DNA of 15,733 nucleotides from WGMK01 sp046047315 (GCA_046047315.1 JBJOID010000329.1:1-15733), one strand, 5' to 3'; counted from the stretch's first letter, positions 1 to 8,259 are shown. A program made the numbers and translations. Notes: generated by a model from the sequence alone, not told the origin.

Positions 1-2
1 TC

Positions 3-1838
3 TACGGCTTCGTGTGCCTCTGGGTTATCGGCTTTCTCTGGGCGGGGCTGGGCGGGGCGGGCACCGCCCTGCCGGCCGCGCTTACACGGGCCCGCTTGAC
101 CGGACTATTCGTGCCGCTGGGGTGGATCTTCGCGGGCTGGCTTGTGTTGAGCGTGGTGCTCCTGCCCGGCATCGAACAATGGGAATCCAGCACCGCTGCC
201 ACGTGGAGCCGCCACGAAAGCCCGCTCTACTGGTTTGATTCCGACTGGCTTCAGGCGGTGGGAGCCTTGGCGGCGCTGGCGTTGTATGATCTATGGACCC
301 GGCGTGCACGCCTCTTGCCAACCCCGTGGTTGCTCATGGCCGCGCTTGCGGGATTGGCCTTGCCACTGCTGCTTGGAATGGACAACATCGCCGCCGTGGG
401 CATCTTGGCCGCGGTCATGACCGTGATCTATTTGGCCGCGGGTGCGCCGCTCATGGGTCTGCTGGCTTATGCCGCCGCGTTTGCCCTGCTGGGCTCGCTG
501 ATTCATGGTGCGCTTTACCTTACGGGTCTCACGCGCCTGATCGTCTGGCTGTTGGTATGGCCGCAGGGAGATCTCGTTGCGCTGCGCGCGCTGACAGAGG
601 CCCAGGGAATTCCCTACGAAGCTGCTGTCTCCGAGCTGCTCATCAATTGGCCGCAGTTCTTCAAGGTGATCCCGCAGCATCTTGGCTGGATGATCGGGGC
701 CATCGGGGGCGTGGTCCTGTATTTCCGTCGGTACGGACGCTTCGAACGTGACGCGGGCCTATTTGTTGCCATGGCCAGCGGATGGTTGTTGGCCTTCATA
801 CTCCTCCCCACGCTGTTCAACTTCGGCGGGGCCGGACTCCGCATGACGCCGCCTCGCGGCGACGACTGGGCGGGTATCCTCGGCGTCTTCCTCGCCGCTA
901 TGTGGTGGCTTCGCCGGCACAACGCCGTGCCGGTGGTCTACGCAGCGCTCATTTCGGGCGCGATTGGGGGACTGGCTTTTAGCGGGGCAGCCGCCCTGAA
1001 GCTGATGATGACCGCCCTCGGGAATCCCGCCATCACCACCAATCCCGAATTGGTTGCGGTATGGGCGCATTATCAGGGCAGCAACTGGCACAGCTTCCTC
1101 GAACAGAGCTATGGCCTGTTCAATGGCATTGGAATCGCCGTGGCGATGGGGCTTCTCTCCCGCCGCGGAGCCGCGTTGTCCGACCGACCGCGCACCGCCC
1201 GCGGCACCGCCGTGCTGGCGACAGCCTTCGTCCTCTTCGGCGTGCTTTTCTTGAACATGTTCAAGAACGTGCCCGAGTGGGTGCGCACCAAACTGGTGCC
1301 CGAGACGATGACCGCGCCGTGGTTCGATACGGTCACCCTCAGCGCGGGAGCCTGGTTCGTGCTCATCTATCTTGCCGTAGCATGCAGCGGCATGCTGCTC
1401 ATGGCTGCCCAACTGCGCCGGCCCATCGCCATGCTGCCGGAGTCCAGCCTGGGACGCGCGCAGCTGCTCTACCTGTTGTTTCTTTGGAGCGTGTGCGTAA
1501 TGAATTACGAGCGCGCTCTCCCGGGCTTCGCGCAGGGTCGCCTGCTTACCGAAGGCGTGATTCTGATTAACGCAGCCATTGCCTCCATGCTGATCCTGTT
1601 GGTGCCACGCATGACTCCATGGCCTGCGCCGGCAATAATCACCTGGAACTACGCCCCACCGATTAGGCGTGCCATCCTCCTCGTGCTCACAACGATCATC
1701 CTCGCTGCCAGCCTCACGATTCCCGTGCGCCTCGTCTACGGCGACTCCGCGGCGGGGCATGCCAGCGTCATGAAGCGCTTCGGCCCCGACGCCACTTGGA
1801 GAAAAATGCCCCTGATTAGGGGAGAGGCCCACCGCTAG
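3..1838 (+). CDS. Large polytopic membrane protein, unknown function (5' partial)
   Basis: The reading frame is already open at base 3 and only 11 bases precede the first possible start (GTG at 12), so the gene almost certainly begins upstream. About 611 residues are visible. The protein is very hydrophobic, with roughly 14-15 likely membrane helices separated by short loops. Counting from the GTG at 12, the more polar segments lie near residues 53-78, 184-218, 335-365 and 412-438. A hydrophilic tail follows the last helix, from about residue 580, and contains RFGPDATWRKMP. I recognise no catalytic or transporter signature. The amount of membrane suggests an inner-membrane transporter, or a glycosyltransferase or polymerase of the kind that carries polar loops, but that is only a guess. 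Its last 23 bases overlap the 3' end of the convergent carboxypeptidase gene. Confidence 0.85.
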   Translation, partial: YGFVCLWVIGFLWAGLGGAGTALPAALTRARLTGLFVPLGWIFAGWLVLSVVLLPGIEQWESSTAATWSRHESPLYWFDSDWLQAVGALAALALYDLWTRRARLLPTPWLLMAALAGLALPLLLGMDNIAAVGILAAVMTVIYLAAGAPLMGLLAYAAAFALLGSLIHGALYLTGLTRLIVWLLVWPQGDLVALRALTEAQGIPYEAAVSELLINWPQFFKVIPQHLGWMIGAIGGVVLYFRRYGRFERDAGLFVAMASGWLLAFILLPTLFNFGGAGLRMTPPRGDDWAGILGVFLAAMWWLRRHNAVPVVYAALISGAIGGLAFSGAAALKLMMTALGNPAITTNPELVAVWAHYQGSNWHSFLEQSYGLFNGIGIAVAMGLLSRRGAALSDRPRTARGTAVLATAFVLFGVLFLNMFKNVPEWVRTKLVPETMTAPWFDTVTLSAGAWFVLIYLAVACSGMLLMAAQLRRPIAMLPESSLGRAQLLYLLFLWSVCVMNYERALPGFAQGRLLTEGVILINAAIASMLILLVPRMTPWPAPAIITWNYAPPIRRAILLVLTTIILAASLTIPVRLVYGDSAAGHASVMKRFGPDATWRKMPLIRGEAHR

Positions 1839-2877
1839 CCGCAGCGGCTTGTTGTATGCCCAGCAACAGGTAGGCGAGTTGCATCTTCATTTGGAAGGCA
1901 ATGGGCACGGCCTGAACATTGAAGCCGCGCTCCAAGGATTCGAGGTCTCCAGTTGCGCGTGCCTCGGCCACGGCATTGCGAAAGCGCCAGTAAATGGGAT
2001 CTTCAAGGCTGCTTGCGCCGTGTATGAGAAAAAGCGGCATCTCGGTGACGAGACAAAGGGGATTTCCCCCGAGGGACCGGGCGAACTCCATACTGCTAGG
2101 CTGAAAAAGAGGTGCGGTCTTCAGGTCTCCCCCTGCAAGAAAGTGCGCCCGCATAGCGGTGGATGTGGGCGTGGTGCAAAAGCCAGACTGAATCCGCGTG
2201 AAGCCTTTCTCCCCCTGTCGGTCGATGTCGTGAAGGGGAAACCGCATGCGCGTGCACAACGACGCCATCGCATCCATCAACGGACACGCAGCTTCTGCCC
2301 ATTCTTTGCAAAGCAAGAACCACGCCCCTTCCGCGTAGCCCATCCCGTGCAGCGAAGCATGGATGCGAGGCGGAACTCCTCCGCGCAAGAAGGCCATGGC
2401 GGCGCGACATTCGGGCCTTGCTGAACCCTCCTCTGTGAAACCGAACTCGATGTCATCCCCTGGCAGCTCGCGGACCGCATGCCGAAGGTAGGTCTTGAAA
2501 TCCGGGGGACTCTTGAACCAGCCACGATTACGATTCGCTCCGTCGGGATTCATCTGCGGGACCACGCGAAACGTGCAGCATTCGAGAAACTCTGGGAACG
2601 ATTCCGCGAGGAAGAGTGGCAAGGCTTGGGCAGTCATCGGGCCAACGGGCTCGTCGGCATGGGAGCCCGCGATGATGGAAACAGGGAATTTCCCCGTGCC
2701 GAAGGAAACACCGTAGAGCGGGCGCCCCTCACGGGAGCGTCCTATCTCCTGATAGCTGGTCTCGGGCAGGAACTTCAGGTGACTGAGCAATGCATCCGAA
2801 TCGCGGAACTGCACCGCGCGCTCGTCCACCACAAACTGAGACAGACGTTCCAGCAACTTGGGTGTATCGGGAAGCAT
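1816..2877 (-). CDS. M14-family zinc carboxypeptidase
   Basis: This 353-residue protein should be a metallocarboxypeptidase that removes C-terminal residues. The M14 pattern is visible in order. GSHADEPVG gives the HxxE zinc ligands His73 and Glu76. NPDGANRNRG (110-119) is the substrate-binding NPDG plus arginine motif. HASLHG (173-178) carries the third zinc-ligand histidine, and VTEMP holds the probable catalytic Glu279. There is no signal peptide or membrane helix, so it looks cytoplasmic unless exported by an unusual route. The gene is second in a minus-strand unit: its ATG overlaps the TAA of the protease gene by one base (TAATG), a classic translational-coupling arrangement. Its 3' end overlaps the convergent membrane-protein gene by 23 bases. 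The substrate is unknown; peptides, peptidoglycan-type amides and amino-acid derivatives are all possible in this family. Confidence 0.88.
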   Translation of the reverse strand: MLPDTPKLLERLSQFVVDERAVQFRDSDALLSHLKFLPETSYQEIGRSREGRPLYGVSFGTGKFPVSIIAGSHADEPVGPMTAQALPLFLAESFPEFLECCTFRVVPQMNPDGANRNRGWFKSPPDFKTYLRHAVRELPGDDIEFGFTEEGSARPECRAAMAFLRGGVPPRIHASLHGMGYAEGAWFLLCKEWAEAACPLMDAMASLCTRMRFPLHDIDRQGEKGFTRIQSGFCTTPTSTAMRAHFLAGGDLKTAPLFQPSSMEFARSLGGNPLCLVTEMPLFLIHGASSLEDPIYWRFRNAVAEARATGDLESLERGFNVQAVPIAFQMKMQLAYLLLGIQQAAAASGGPLP

Positions 2878-4976
2878 TACTCCTCAAACAACGGTATGGG
2901 GAGACTCGGCAAGTAATTCAGGTTCGGCACGTTCGGATCGGAGCCAAAGGTCCATTCCAGTCCATCGCTGATGCCGTCCGTATCGGAGTCAAAAAGATTC
3001 GGATCGGTCGGCCCGCCGCGAATACCCAGCTGTTCTTCCCGATCGCTCAGGCCGTCCCCATCGCTGTCCCAAAGCAACGGTTCGGTAACATGGCCGTAGG
3101 TTCCTGCTAGTTCATCCGTATCCGAAATTCCGTCGCCATCGCCATCCACGTCATCGTCGATGATCGTCACCACGGCGGTGGTGTTGATCGAGGCGAGCTG
3201 TGCGCAGCCGCCGGGATTCTCCAGCGTCACCGTGAAGGTCTGATCGGGCTCGGTCTGGGAATCGTTGACCAAGGGGACGCTCACGACCGCCAGTGTGTCT
3301 CCCTGATTAAACTGTGCGACGGGGCTGGAGTGTTCGTAGTCGTTTCCCGGCATAGCCGTGCCGGAAGTCACGGTGCATTGCACCGCAATACCGCCTGCCG
3401 GGGCGGGCTTTGTTAAGCGCAGTTCCAAAAGCGCGATCCCGCTGTCCTCGGTTGCCTCGAACGTGGCCGCATCAAAGGCAACCGTATTGGGGCCTATCGT
3501 TCCCGCGATGATGGGATACGTGATGTCGAAGCGGCCATAGTAGTCCGGGGCGCTAAGGTTGGAACACGAAGCCCCGCCGCCCCAAAGCTGGCCAATAATC
3601 TGCTGCGTTGCGGTCAACAGCATCGGACTGCCCGACGAACCCGGCTCGGTGGTGCCGTCGTTCCAGATTACCTCATGGTAAAAGGCCTGATGGGGATTGC
3701 TCGTGCTGGTGAGGTCGCCGAAGCTGATGCGCTTGTAGTCCCCGCGCGGATGATGCACGCAGGTCACGTCAGTTCCGAGGGACTGCACCGCACTGCTAAA
3801 CCCCACGCGCGTGAGGTTTGCCGGGGGATCGTTCCTCATCAGCAGCAGCGAAAAATCATTCCCGCCCCCGCTCTGCCCTGTGCCCCCCATGCCGGCCAGA
3901 TAATCCGCGCCTCCGGTGGTTCTGGGCACCACGCTGGGCGAGGGCGGCGTGCCGTTGCAGGAGGGCGTCTGGTACTCCCAATAAAACTCAAGGGTGCTGG
4001 CCGCCGTCTGCCCGCCCACGCAGTGCCGCGCCGTCAGCAGATAGGGCTCGTCAGTGCAGGGGTCCTCGTCGTTGAGCAAAGTGCCGGTGCAGAAAAGGCT
4101 GCCCGTGCTTCCGATAACGCCCAATCCTCCCACGCCCAAGGCCGTCGCCGCCCAGGCGGGATAGCAGGTCACATCGAGATTACAGTTTCCCGCGTTAGCC
4201 TTCATCAAATCCGCAGGGTCGTAGTACTGGTGAACCACACGTTGTACCTGGAGAATCAGGTCCTTGGTAGCGCCCCCTTCCGGCACGAAGACTTCGACGA
4301 CGACCGAGTCACCGGGTACGGTGGGCGACCACAGCGTGGCCGTATCCGACGGCATCGCGTCATACGGTCCAAAGACCGTGTTCCCTCCAACGTCATAGAG
4401 GACGACTGAAGCGCCCGGCGGAAGCACCATGGCCGAAAATTCGACCCGGATTCCAACTGCGCCAGCAGAGACAATCTCGACGCCGAAAACCCTGCCCCCG
4501 TCGACACGCTGCCAAGACCGTGGCTGCGCAGCACTGTCGTCCAGCACGAAGGGCGTCTCCAGAGAGGAAAACATCCCCGTGCGCAACAACCCCTTCTCCG
4601 CATCCGCCACCGCATCTTCCCGGTACTTGGCCAAGGCTGCCCTGTCCGGGGTGGCGTCGAGACGATTGAGCTTGGCCCCTTTTGAAAGACGCGGGACGGG
4701 CGACGTTGGCAGGGATTTATCTGGTTGGGATGGCATAGCCGCTGGGACATTCGCGATGACGTTCCACGTTTTCTCGACAATCCCAAGGGCGCGCGCGTCC
4801 GCCTCGGACAAAAGCATTCCATCCTTGAAGTAGTGCACGACCGGAAGTCCGTCCGGCCCTGTCTGGCAAAGCCCCTCCACGAACACGCCTGAAGGGAGAC
4901 GTTCCTCCCAGCGCAACTCTTGTGCCTCGGCGATTGCCAACAGCGAGAGGGAAATAACAAAAACTAATGCGCGCAT
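2877..4976 (-). CDS. Secreted lysyl-endopeptidase-like serine protease with Calx-beta and calcium repeats
   Basis: This 699-residue preproprotein begins with a signal peptide (residues 1-18, cut after AEA). A propeptide follows to about 259, then a trypsin-fold domain (about 260-490). The triad is His318 (TARHC), Asp374 (GGNDFSLL) and Ser448 (EPGSSGSP). The layout matches lysyl endopeptidase (Achromobacter protease I, MEROPS S1): Cys265, 271, 296, 319, 340 and 471 fall at its six disulfide positions, and Asp478 sits where its lysine-selecting Asp lies. Lys259 is exactly five residues before Asn264-Cys265, matching the mature N-terminus of that enzyme. A Calx-beta domain (about 497-609) follows, then three Asp-rich thrombospondin type 3-like calcium repeats (611-623, 636-659, 662-681). 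No PEP-CTERM or LPXTG sorting tail is seen. The Shine-Dalgarno is weak (CGGGATAAGC before ATG). The family assignment by recall of the Lys-C sequence is strong; exact specificity is inference. Confidence 0.92.
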   Translation of the reverse strand: MRALVFVISLSLLAIAEAQELRWEERLPSGVFVEGLCQTGPDGLPVVHYFKDGMLLSEADARALGIVEKTWNVIANVPAAMPSQPDKSLPTSPVPRLSKGAKLNRLDATPDRAALAKYREDAVADAEKGLLRTGMFSSLETPFVLDDSAAQPRSWQRVDGGRVFGVEIVSAGAVGIRVEFSAMVLPPGASVVLYDVGGNTVFGPYDAMPSDTATLWSPTVPGDSVVVEVFVPEGGATKDLILQVQRVVHQYYDPADLMKANAGNCNLDVTCYPAWAATALGVGGLGVIGSTGSLFCTGTLLNDEDPCTDEPYLLTARHCVGGQTAASTLEFYWEYQTPSCNGTPPSPSVVPRTTGGADYLAGMGGTGQSGGGNDFSLLLMRNDPPANLTRVGFSSAVQSLGTDVTCVHHPRGDYKRISFGDLTSTSNPHQAFYHEVIWNDGTTEPGSSGSPMLLTATQQIIGQLWGGGASCSNLSAPDYYGRFDITYPIIAGTIGPNTVAFDAATFEATEDSGIALLELRLTKPAPAGGIAVQCTVTSGTAMPGNDYEHSSPVAQFNQGDTLAVVSVPLVNDSQTEPDQTFTVTLENPGGCAQLASINTTAVVTIIDDDVDGDGDGISDTDELAGTYGHVTEPLLWDSDGDGLSDREEQLGIRGGPTDPNLFDSDTDGISDGLEWTFGSDPNVPNLNYLPSLPIPLFEE

Positions 4977-4994
4977 GCTTATCCCGAATCAATT

Positions 4995-5010
4995 GCTTCC
5001 ACTTGGAAGC
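4995..5010. promoter_or_regulatory. Perfect 16-bp palindrome in the protease 5' leader (possible operator)
   Basis: GCTTCCA-CT-TGGAAGC has perfect 7-base arms around a 2-base centre. It lies 18 bases upstream of the protease start codon. A weak promoter can be drawn on the minus strand just upstream: -35 TTGTTG (5047-5052), 17 bases, -10 TACACT (5024-5029). That places the palindrome a few bases after the predicted transcription start, a position suited to a repressor site or an mRNA hairpin near the ribosome site. The promoter match is poor (3/6 and 4/6). Confidence 0.4.
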
Positions 5011-5071
5011 CTGCCTCGCCAAGAGTGTACCCCAAGGCGCGCCATCCAACAATAATTCAGCCAGCCGATCT

Positions 5072-5100
5072 TTCGCAGTAGGCTCTTCCCCCGCTATACT
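5072..5100 (+). promoter_or_regulatory. Sigma70-like promoter of the SDR gene
   Basis: TTCGCA at 5072-5077 (4/6 to the -35 consensus), a 17-base spacer and TATACT at 5095-5100 (5/6 to the -10 consensus). The predicted start near 5107 gives a leader of about 27 bases. The ribosome-binding site GAAGGAG (5117-5123) is 10 bases before the ATG at 5134. Confidence 0.55.
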
Positions 5101-5133
5101 GCAATGGATAGGCTTTGAAGGAGAAGCAGAATT

Positions 5134-5898
5134 ATGGGCGAAAAGCAGTTTGACTTGAGCGGCAAGGTGGCCCTGATCACAGGGAGTTCCACCGGACTTG
5201 GCAAGGTGATGGCGATGTCGATGGGGAAGGCCGGAGCCAAAGTGGCGTTGAACTATGCCAACAACGAAGAGCGCGCCAACAAGACCTTCGCCGAATATCA
5301 GGCCGCGGGCCATGAGGGCGCAATGTTCCGGGCGAGCGTCATCGATGAGGGCGAGGTTAATCGTCTCGTTGCCGAAGTGACGGCCAGCCTTGGGCCTATC
5401 GACATTCTGGTAATCAACGCCACGCCCGACCAGCCGCAGAAGCCCATCGAGGAATACGATTGGGATTTCTACCAGTCCATGCTGGACTTTTTTATCAAGA
5501 GTCCCTACCTGCTTTGCCGGGCGGTGCTCCCCCACATGAAAGCGCAGCGCTGGGGGCGCATCATCAACATTGGCTCCGAAGTGTTTCAGCGTGGTGTGCC
5601 CAACTTCACGGCTTATTGTGCCGCCAAGGGCGGGCAGTGCGGCTTCAACCGGAGCCTCGCCACGGAACTGGCGCCTTGGGGAATCACGGTGAACATGATC
5701 TCACCCGGCTGGATTCCCGTGGAGCGTCACGAGAAAGACCCGCAGGAATTGAAGGATGGCTACCTCGCCGGACTTCCCATGAAGCGCTGGGGCATTCCCC
5801 AGGAAGTAGCGGACACCGTCACATTCTTCGCCTCCAACGAAGCCTCCTACATCTCTGGCCAAAACATCTGCGTTAACGGCGCCCACACGGTAGCCTAG
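5134..5898 (+). CDS. Short-chain dehydrogenase/reductase (SDR) oxidoreductase
   Basis: A 254-residue classical SDR, the usual length for the family, acting as a cytoplasmic NAD(P)-dependent oxidoreductase. The cofactor motif TGSSTGLG is at residues 16-23. The catalytic Ser148 (NIGSE), Tyr161 and Lys165 (YCAAK) are in place with normal spacing, and the SPGW cofactor-contact stretch follows. The usual NNAG motif is altered to INAT (94-97), losing one Asn and the Gly. The C-terminal part (MKRWGIPQEVAD, then SYISGQNICVNGA) is typical of FabG or glucose-dehydrogenase-like SDRs. Neighbours on both sides face away or converge, so context gives no substrate. FabG is unlikely because no fatty-acid genes are nearby; a sugar or polyol reductase is a reasonable alternative. 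The start is well supported by the Shine-Dalgarno. Confidence 0.9.
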   Translation: MGEKQFDLSGKVALITGSSTGLGKVMAMSMGKAGAKVALNYANNEERANKTFAEYQAAGHEGAMFRASVIDEGEVNRLVAEVTASLGPIDILVINATPDQPQKPIEEYDWDFYQSMLDFFIKSPYLLCRAVLPHMKAQRWGRIINIGSEVFQRGVPNFTAYCAAKGGQCGFNRSLATELAPWGITVNMISPGWIPVERHEKDPQELKDGYLAGLPMKRWGIPQEVADTVTFFASNEASYISGQNICVNGAHTVA

Positions 5899-5907
5899 TT
5901 TTAGCGC

Positions 5908-8259
5908 TTATCCAAACGCGGCCTTGAGCACCTGAGAGACTTCGCCAACGAACTGAATCTTGAGGGCCTCGCGCACTTCATTTGGGATTTCAGGCAGGTC
6001 TTTCCGGTTTTCCTCCGGCAGCAGGATATGCCGTATCCCCGCGCGGTGGGCCGCAAGGACCTTCTCGCGGATGCCACCCACCGGAAGCACGCGCCCGAGC
6101 AAGGTGATTTCTCCGGTCATCGACAAGGCTGCCTTGGGCGGCCGGTTCGTCAAGGCGGAAAGCATGGACACCAGCAGCGCCGTTCCCGCCGAAGGACCGT
6201 CCTTGGGTATCGCGCCCTCGGGGAGATGGATATGAAGGTCCATCTCCTTATGGAAATCCGCGGGCAACTTCAGCGCCTCGGCGTGCGCCCGCAGGTAGGT
6301 ATAGGCCGCCTCGGCCGACTCCTTCATGACGTCGCCCAGACGTCCCGTCAAGGCCAGTTTACCTTTACCCGGCATGGTGGAGGTCTCGACGGTGAGCACG
6401 TCGCCACCACTTTGCGTCCATGCCATGCCAATGGCCACGCCTACACGCGCTTCCGTTTCCGGTCGAATGGCAGAATAATCCGGCGGACCGAGCAATTCCA
6501 TCACCATCGCGCCATTGACCTTGAGGCCACCCTTTAGCTCGCCGGAGACCTTCCTGCGTGCGACCTTGCGGCAGAGGTTGGCTATCTGGCGCTCGAGTTC
6601 CCGAACCCCGGCCTCGCGGGTGTAACGCTGAATCAGGGTATCCAGTCCATCGGCGCTGAGTTTCAGATCGGACTTCTTCAGACCGCACTCGACAATCTGC
6701 TTGGGCAGTAGGAACATCGACGCGATCTTCTCTTTTTCGTGCAGGGTATAGCCGCTAACACGCACGATCTCCAGCCGGTCGTGCAAGGCGTAGGGGATGT
6801 CGAACTCATTGTTCGCCGTCGTGATGAAGAAGACCTCGGAGAGATCATAGTCCACCTCGATGTAATGATCATTGAAGGCGCGATTCTGTTCCGGGTCGAG
6901 CACCTCCAACAGCGCGCTGGAGGGATCCCCGCGGAAGTCAGCACTCATCTTATCGATCTCGTCGAGCACAAACACCGGGTTGCGCACCTTGGCGCGAATC
7001 ATGCCCTGGATGATCCGCCCCGGCAACGCGCCGATGTAGGTGCGTCGATGCCCGCGAATCTCGGCCTCGTCGCGAACACCGCCCAGCGACATGCGAACAA
7101 ACTGCCGGTGCATGGCCTTGGCGATGCTCTGCCCGAGCGAGGTCTTCCCGACACCCGGGGGACCGACGAGGCAAAGGATGGAACCCTTGGCGGCGGGCTT
7201 CAACTTGCGCACTGCGAGAAACTCGAGGATGCGATCCTTGACCTTGTCGAGACCGTAATGGTCCGTGTCGAGCACCTCGCGGGCGTGGCTTAGATCAATG
7301 TTGTCCTCGCTGCGTTTATCCCACGGGATATCACAGAGGGTCTCGAGATAGTTCCGGATGACCCCGCTCTCGGGACTCAACATGGGCATGCGTTCAAAGC
7401 GGGCAAACTCCCGCTCGGCCTTCGCCTTCACCTCGGCAGGCATGTTGGCCTCGGCGATTAGGCGGCGCATCTCCGCGAACTCGTCCCCCCCATCCTCGCG
7501 GTTACCCAACTCCTGATGGATGACGCGCAATTGCTCCTGCAGAAAATGCTCGCGCTGCGCGCTTTCCATTTGTTCACGCACACGCTGTCGCACGGACTGC
7601 TCGATGCCGATAAGGTCGTTCTCGCGCATGAGTATCGAGTTGATCTGCTCGAGACGCTTCCGGGCGGAGCCCTCGTCCAGCAGCCCCTGTCGCTCCTGCA
7701 CCCGCAGCGGAAGGTAGGCACAGAGGGTGTCCACGAGAATATCCGGCTCTTCCAAGTCCTGAATGCTAAGGACAATCTCCGGAGCGATGCGCTGCGTAAG
7801 GCGCGCGTAGTCACCGAAGAGATTAATGGCACTCCGCATCAGGCCACGCATTTCCCGGTCGATGCGGGTATCACTCTCTACCGGGCGGACCAGCGCAAGG
7901 CCCGGTTGGTGCTCCATCTCGAACTCTTCCACGCGCCCGCGCCCGAGTCCCTCCACCACCACCTTGAGTGTATTGTCCGGCATGCGGAGCGTCTGGAGGA
8001 TTTGCGCAACCGTGCCGGTTCGGTGCATGTCGTCCGCCTTTGGTTCCTCCACAGTGGCATCAACCTGGGCGCAGAGGAGAATGGGGACATTCTTGTCGAG
8101 GGCAAAGTCCACCGCAGCGACCGAACTTGGGCGTCCCACGAGCAGCGGAAGCACCATGCGTGGGAACACGACGGCGTCCTTAAGGGGCAACACGGGCAGG
8201 CGCATGGGCTCGGCCGTGTTGGGAGCTTCAGGATGTTTTCGGACGCGGCGTGGTGGCAT
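5908..8259 (-). CDS. lon: ATP-dependent protease Lon (La), bacterial LonA type
   Basis: A 783-residue Lon of normal length that degrades misfolded and regulatory proteins in the cytoplasm as a hexamer. The substrate-binding N-terminal LON domain spans about 20-220 (starting LPVLPLKDAVVFP), followed by a helical segment. The AAA+ module carries Walker A GPPGVGKTS (366-374, Lys372), Walker B VFVLDEID (429-436) and an arginine-rich SLGGVRDEAEIRGHRRTY stretch. The C-terminal protease domain has the Ser-Lys dyad: Ser690 in PKDGPSAG and Lys733 in GGIREKVLAA. All key residues are present, so it should be active. It converges with the SDR gene, leaving only 9 bases between the two, with no obvious terminator. 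It diverges from the PfkB kinase gene. GAGG lies about 8 bases before the ATG. Confidence 0.97.
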   Translation of the reverse strand: MPPRRVRKHPEAPNTAEPMRLPVLPLKDAVVFPRMVLPLLVGRPSSVAAVDFALDKNVPILLCAQVDATVEEPKADDMHRTGTVAQILQTLRMPDNTLKVVVEGLGRGRVEEFEMEHQPGLALVRPVESDTRIDREMRGLMRSAINLFGDYARLTQRIAPEIVLSIQDLEEPDILVDTLCAYLPLRVQERQGLLDEGSARKRLEQINSILMRENDLIGIEQSVRQRVREQMESAQREHFLQEQLRVIHQELGNREDGGDEFAEMRRLIAEANMPAEVKAKAEREFARFERMPMLSPESGVIRNYLETLCDIPWDKRSEDNIDLSHAREVLDTDHYGLDKVKDRILEFLAVRKLKPAAKGSILCLVGPPGVGKTSLGQSIAKAMHRQFVRMSLGGVRDEAEIRGHRRTYIGALPGRIIQGMIRAKVRNPVFVLDEIDKMSADFRGDPSSALLEVLDPEQNRAFNDHYIEVDYDLSEVFFITTANNEFDIPYALHDRLEIVRVSGYTLHEKEKIASMFLLPKQIVECGLKKSDLKLSADGLDTLIQRYTREAGVRELERQIANLCRKVARRKVSGELKGGLKVNGAMVMELLGPPDYSAIRPETEARVGVAIGMAWTQSGGDVLTVETSTMPGKGKLALTGRLGDVMKESAEAAYTYLRAHAEALKLPADFHKEMDLHIHLPEGAIPKDGPSAGTALLVSMLSALTNRPPKAALSMTGEITLLGRVLPVGGIREKVLAAHRAGIRHILLPEENRKDLPEIPNEVREALKIQFVGEVSQVLKAAFG

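Noticed and set aside
759..1832. Long open frame (357 codons) on the minus strand across the membrane-protein gene
   Set aside because: It is a shadow of the GC-rich plus-strand gene. The predicted protein is rich in Gly, His, Glu and Arg and has no domain, whereas the plus-strand frame gives clean membrane helices.
5896..5910. Bidirectional terminator between the SDR gene and lon
   Set aside because: Only 9 bases separate the two convergent genes, and no stem with a T-run is present.
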